From assembly GCA_963575745.1 (NCBI GenBank), contig CAUYUJ010008563.1, positions 1-30,000 on the forward strand: 30,000 nucleotides of DNA. Reading direction: 5' to 3'. Shown here one piece after another: positions 26,518 through 30,000 of this stretch (the stretch's first letter is position 1; each line of letters starts with the position of its first letter). Below the pieces are notes generated by a model. It was given only the letters and a program-made list of their open reading frames with translations. It did no database searches and had not been told where the DNA came from. This DNA comes from Prorocentrum cordatum. Lineage: Eukaryota; Sar; Dinophyceae; Prorocentrales; Prorocentraceae. Position numbers and translations under genes: made by a program.

Positions 26518-26575
26518 ACGATGATGATGCTGATAACGGCGACGACGACGACGCTGCTATTGCTGCAGCTGGTGC
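21748..26575 (+). repeat. 4.8-kb (GAT)n-derived array
   Basis: GAT triplets dominate, with GCT, GAC, GGT, GTT, TAT and AAT variants, and pure runs near 22255-22315, 22590-22640, 23637-23720 and 25990-26040. A unit of about 435 bp is duplicated (about 22688-23124 and 23121-23560). The long Asp/Ala-rich and Met-rich frames and minus-strand Ile/Ser/His-rich frames follow from the triplet repeat and are not called as genes. Confidence 0.96.
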
Positions 26576-26603
26576 ATAGAAATGGAGGGTGAGGACGATG
26601 AGT

Positions 26604-27356
26604 TAGAAGAGGAGGAGGAGGAGGAGGAGGAGGAGGAGGAGGAGGAGGAGGAGGAGGAGGAGGAGAATCGAGAATCGAGCATTGAGCATCGAAGTGCTCT
26701 GGGCCTCTGGAGGCCCCTGAAGGCTTCTGCCCCCCTCCCCCACAGGCCTGGGGGGTCCTTCGGCGGAATTTTCCAGCAAGCGGAACAACATGAGGAGGGA
26801 CCACTTGATGGAAGGAGAAGTAGGAGGAGCAGGAGGAGGAGGAGGATGAAGAACAGGAGTAGAAGAGGAGGAGGAGAAGGAGGAGAAGGCACAGGATCTG
26901 GAGGAGAACTGTCGCAAGGGATGATGAGAGGCGCAGGAGAAGGAGGAGGGAGGAGGAGAGGAGGAGGAATCAATCAGGAGCAGGAGGCGGAGGAGGCGGA
27001 GGAGGAGGAGGAGAGGAGGAGGAGGGAGGAGGGGAGGAGAGGAGGAGGGAGGAGGATGAGGAGTTTGTTTGAGGAGGAGGAGAGAGGAGGAGGAGGAGAA
27101 GGGTGCCACCACCAGATCAAGGGAAGTCGGAGGAGGAGGAGGGCGGCATGGGAGGAGGAGGTGGAGGAGGGAGGCGCTGGCGGAGGAGGAGGAGGAGGAG
27201 GAGGAGGAGGAGGAGGAGGAGGACGAGGAGGGAGGGGAACACGGGATAAAGAGAAGTCGGAGGATGAGGAGGGGCGGGGGGTTGGGAATCGGATGAGAAG
27301 GAGGTGCAGGAGGGAAGAGGAGGAGGACGAGGAGGAGGAGGAGGACGAGGAGGAAC
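26604..27356 (+). repeat. (GGA)n purine-rich tract
   Basis: GGA/GAG triplets, pure at 26608-26662 and 27175-27220, interrupted by a unique patch at 26664-26815 and by AGAAGT and CAGGAG variants. Confidence 0.94.
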
Positions 27357-27470
27357 AGATTTTATCAAGGGCCTGCGGTGCTCGCAGGCCCTGCCCACTC
27401 TGCGCTCGAGCCCGCGCCGCTCTTGGGTCGCCCGCGCGACCCGGCGGAGCCGCGAAGCCGTCGCCGCCCC
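27357..27470. other. GC-rich spacer with perfect hairpin
   Basis: GGGCCTGCG at 27369-27377 pairs with CGCAGGCCC at 27383-27391 across a 5-base loop. This is where the purine tract switches to the pyrimidine tract. Confidence 0.6.
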
Positions 27471-27778
27471 AGCCCCTCGTCCTCCTCGTCGCCCTTCCCG
27501 CACCCTCATCCCCTCCTCCCCCCGTCCTCCTTCGTCTCCCCCTCCCTCCCCCCCCCTCCACCTCATCCCCTCCTCCCCCTCCCCTCCTCCTGCTCCTCCT
27601 CCTCCTCCTCCTGCTGCTGCTCCTCCTCCTCCTCCTCCTCCTCCTCCTCCCCCTTCACTCCTCCTTTCCTCCTCCTCCTCCTCCTTATCCCCCCCTCCCC
27701 TCCTCCTCCACCTCCCGTCGTCATCCCCTCATCGTCATCATCTCCTCCTCCCCTCCTCCCCCTCCCCTCATCGTCCCA
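27471..27778 (+). repeat. (CCT)n pyrimidine-rich tract
   Basis: CCT/TCC triplets with GCT and CCCC interruptions. It is broadly the inverted counterpart of the GGA tract just upstream. Confidence 0.94.
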
Positions 27779-28180
27779 CACACACACAGCAGGCCCGAAA
27801 ACAGTACACAGGAATCACAAGGCAACACGCGCTCGGGCTGCAACAGGGGAGGGGGGAGAGGAAGGAGGCAGAAAGACAGAGAGTGAGAGAGATAGATAGG
27901 TAGAGATAGATAGAGATAGAGACTAGAGAGAGGGAAGTGTGCCCAACCCAGCTCCTGTGTTCCTGCGCTACGCGGGTGCGGCACGGAGGGGACGGGAGGG
28001 AGCGGCCACTACCTCCCCTCATCATCCCCTCCTGGTCATCACCCCCTCATCCTCTCCCCGTCCTCGCCCCAGAATCGGTCAACGTAGAACGATCTGACGT
28101 TTTGGAAACGGTCGATCGTTCAAAGCTGAACGATCCCTGCGGTGTCAGGAACCAACGCTGTGGTCCGCACGACACGAACC
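27779..28180. other. Mixed sequence with (CA), purine and (GATA)-like patches
   Basis: ACACACACAC lies at 27778-27788, AG/GATA-type repeats at 27880-27930, and a perfect 8-bp stem GATCGTTC/GAACGATC at 28114-28135. No gene is recognised. Confidence 0.55.
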
Positions 28181-28315
28181 TGCCGTACCGATAACTCTAT
28201 CCTCGCCTCGTTTTCGCCTCTACCCTGCCGTACCGATAACTGCCTCGCCTCTACCCTGCCGATAACTCTACCCTCGCCTCTACCCTGCCGTACCGATAAC
28301 TCTACCCTCCGGGGA
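28175..28315 (+). repeat. Minisatellite of CCTGCCGTACCGATAACTC type
   Basis: Four irregular units of about 28-46 bp share CCTGCCG, GATAACTC and TCGCCTCTACC boxes. Confidence 0.85.
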
Positions 28316-28560
28316 GGCACTCGTCGCCAAAGTTGGATTCGCCACGCAATTCTCGCCAAAATGCACCCCGGGACAGGTTCTGGGAGTAGCTGCACGTTTC
28401 ATCCCCTCACGACGGGCAATGTGGGGGGGGGATAGGTTCGATGTTCGGAAGATGGTTAAACGACGTTTTTCTTTCAGGTCAGACATGTTCAATTTACGGG
28501 CAAACGCTTGTCCATGTCAAAATAATTTGTTCCGGGACTCGCCGTGCACATCCTCAAACA
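28316..28560. other. Unique sequence, nothing identified
   Basis: Spacer between minisatellite and TTGG-type array. Confidence 0.5.
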
Positions 28561-29140
28561 TGGTTGATTGGTTGATTGTTTGGCTGGTTGGTTTGTGGGT
28601 TGGTTGGTGGGTTGGTTGGTGGGTTGGTTGGCGATTTGTCTTGCCGATTGCCGGTTCAAATATTTGTTCCTTTCAAGATCAAGCATCTCCTGCCTGTTCG
28701 AAACAATTCTCTCTGGGATCAGCTCGTGTGGGACGTCCTCCAGAACCACTTGGGAAGAATTGGTCGGTTCGTGGGCTGGTTGGCTGTTTGGCTCGCCGGA
28801 TTCCGGGTCAAGCATTTTCTCCTGTGGGTGGTTGGTTGGTTGGTTGGGCGGCGGTTGCTTGGTGGGTTGGTTGGTGAATCGGTTGTTGATTCTTCGGGCG
28901 TTTGTTTGGTTGGTTGGTTGGTTGGTTGGCTGGTTGGCTGGCTGGTTGGCTCACCGGTTTCTGGGTATTTTTTTATCCCGAGGCGATGGGGTGGTCCGTT
29001 AGTTGGTTGGCTGGCTTGCTGATTGTTTGGTTGGGCGGTTTGTTCGTTGGTTGGCAGGTTGATTTGCTGGTGGTTGGTCGGTTGGTTGGTTGGTTTGGTG
29101 GCTGGGTGGCCGTTTGCCCGCTTGCCCGGGTGGTTGGCCA
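28561..29140 (+). repeat. Interrupted (TTGG)n array
   Basis: GGTTGGTT-type tetranucleotide blocks at 28561-28632, 28770-28795, 28827-28885, 28908-28952 and 29000-29140, separated by unique patches. Confidence 0.88.
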
Positions 29141-29285
29141 GCTTTCGTCTCCACTCCTCCTCCCTTCCTCCTTTTTCCTCCGTCCTCATTCCTCCTCCTT
29201 CCTCCCCTCTTTTCTGTAATTACCTTCTTGCCTTCTGCTCTCTTCTTGTCCTCCTCGTTCTCCGCCTCCTCCTCCCCTCGACCGC
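29141..29285 (+). repeat. Pyrimidine-rich tract
   Basis: CCT/TTC-rich, degenerate. Confidence 0.75.
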
Positions 29286-29575
29286 AATTTATTGTAATGT
29301 AATGTACTGCAGCCGCAGTGAGAATGCAACGCAGTGCAATGCAGTGCAACACAGCAGGATGCAATGCAATACAATGCAACGCAATACACTGCAATGCAAT
29401 ACAAATTCAACGCAATGTGCAACAGGATATAATGCAATGCAGCGCAACGCAACGCAATGCACTGCAATGCAATGCAATGCAATGCAATGCAATGCAATCC
29501 AATGCAATGCAATGCAATGCAATGCAATGCAATTCAATGCGATGCACTGCTATGCAATGCACTGTAACGCAATGT
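29286..29575 (+). repeat. (GCAAT)n pentanucleotide microsatellite
   Basis: About 55 units of GCAAT/ATGCA with many single-base variants, pure at 29463-29535. Confidence 0.96.
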
Positions 29576-29586
29576 GCGCCTCGTCG

Positions 29587-29785
29587 CGTGGCAGCGCCGC
29601 GGGACCGAACACACATGCTTTCCACTCCACTCGCCACGTGTCAGCGTCTTGGCGGGCGACAACTACTCTTCCATCCTACTCGTCTCGTGGCAGTGCCGCG
29701 GGGGCTGAGAAAAACATGCAATTTCCCTTTGTTTGCCACGTGGCACCGCCTGGGGGGGCGAAACCAGATGCCATTCCATGACCCA
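29587..29785 (+). repeat. 50-bp minisatellite
   Basis: CGTGGCAGYGCCGCGG-type boxes start at 29587, 29637, 29686 and 29739. Each is followed by a CGAMA or GAGA box and an ATGC..TTCC patch. Confidence 0.82.
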
Positions 29786-30000
29786 TCGGTCGTTGAGAAA
29801 GTAGGTCTGTTTGGAGCCCCAGATTTCAATCTGCTTTCAGCGCCTACCTACTTCAATGATCGAGTGTCGTCACCTTATCCGTGCTCTCTAGGGGGCGGGC
29901 GGATACCCACTCCATTTCCAACGCCTTCCTACGTCATGCTTCTACCTACTTATTCCGACCGATGGGTATATTCTTCACACGGCAAGGCCGCTTGGGGCGG
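29786..30000. other. Unique sequence at window end
   Basis: GAAAGTAGGT at 29798-29807 and ACCTACTTC at 29846-29854 are inverted repeats of a possible small foldback. CTACCTACTT recurs at about 29942. No gene is recognised. Confidence 0.45.

Noticed and set aside
21748-26575. Asp-rich acidic proteins in the GAT array
   Set aside because: All frames on both strands are open for long stretches because GAT repeats lack stops. There are no start context, domains or flanking gene structure.

Overview
This is nuclear DNA of a dinoflagellate. The diagnostic evidence is a perfect copy of the 22-nt dinoflagellate spliced leader (SL) at 12924-12945 on the + strand (it starts TCCGTAGCC and ends GGCTCAAG). 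It sits at the 5' boundary of a retrotransposon. The surroundings fit: GC-rich unique sequence, a very heavy load of trinucleotide microsatellites including (TTG)n, minisatellites, foldback elements, and almost no conventional genes. The species cannot be named from this window.

The one confidently interpretable locus is a 6.5-kb LINE (non-LTR retrotransposon) at 12924-19423, + strand. It begins with the SL, ends at GGAATAAA without a long poly(A), and is bracketed by a 17-bp target-site duplication (ATCATTAGCATCAGCAT at 12908-12924 and 19424-19440) inside an (ATC)n microsatellite. Its first AUG opens ORF1 (zinc ribbon plus coiled coil). A second frame encodes an endonuclease-reverse transcriptase-zinc finger-RNase H protein with nearly all catalytic residues present. 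A third, overlapping frame encodes a small Cys-containing C-terminal ORF. The structure says that a trans-spliced mRNA of the element was reverse-transcribed and inserted full length.

Layout. 1-100 is (GTA)n. 719-5252 is a series of purine-rich (GGA)n blocks separated by short conserved modules, a TIR-flanked block with a coding-like minus-strand frame (2073-2741) and several foldback elements. 5509-6975 holds more TIR/foldback elements around a (TCC)n tract. 7650-9075 has (TG)n, a 41-bp minisatellite and pyrimidine-rich DNA. 9289-10920 has (TTG)n arrays around a 900-bp AGCTTTAGCTT satellite. 11553-12167 is a 73-bp minisatellite, ended by an AT-rich MITE-like element. 12813-19600 is the (ATC)n microsatellite split by the LINE. 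19707-20835 has an 18-bp minisatellite and (ACT)n. 20985-21410 has two foldback elements. 21748-26575 is 4.8 kb of (GAT)n-derived repeat. 26604-27778 is (GGA)n followed by (CCT)n. 28175-29785 has further mini- and microsatellites.

Apart from the LINE ORFs, the long open frames are products of stop-free triplet repeats (poly-Ser, Pro, Asp, Val and so on) and are not called as genes. No tRNA, rRNA, SL RNA gene or CRISPR array was recognised.
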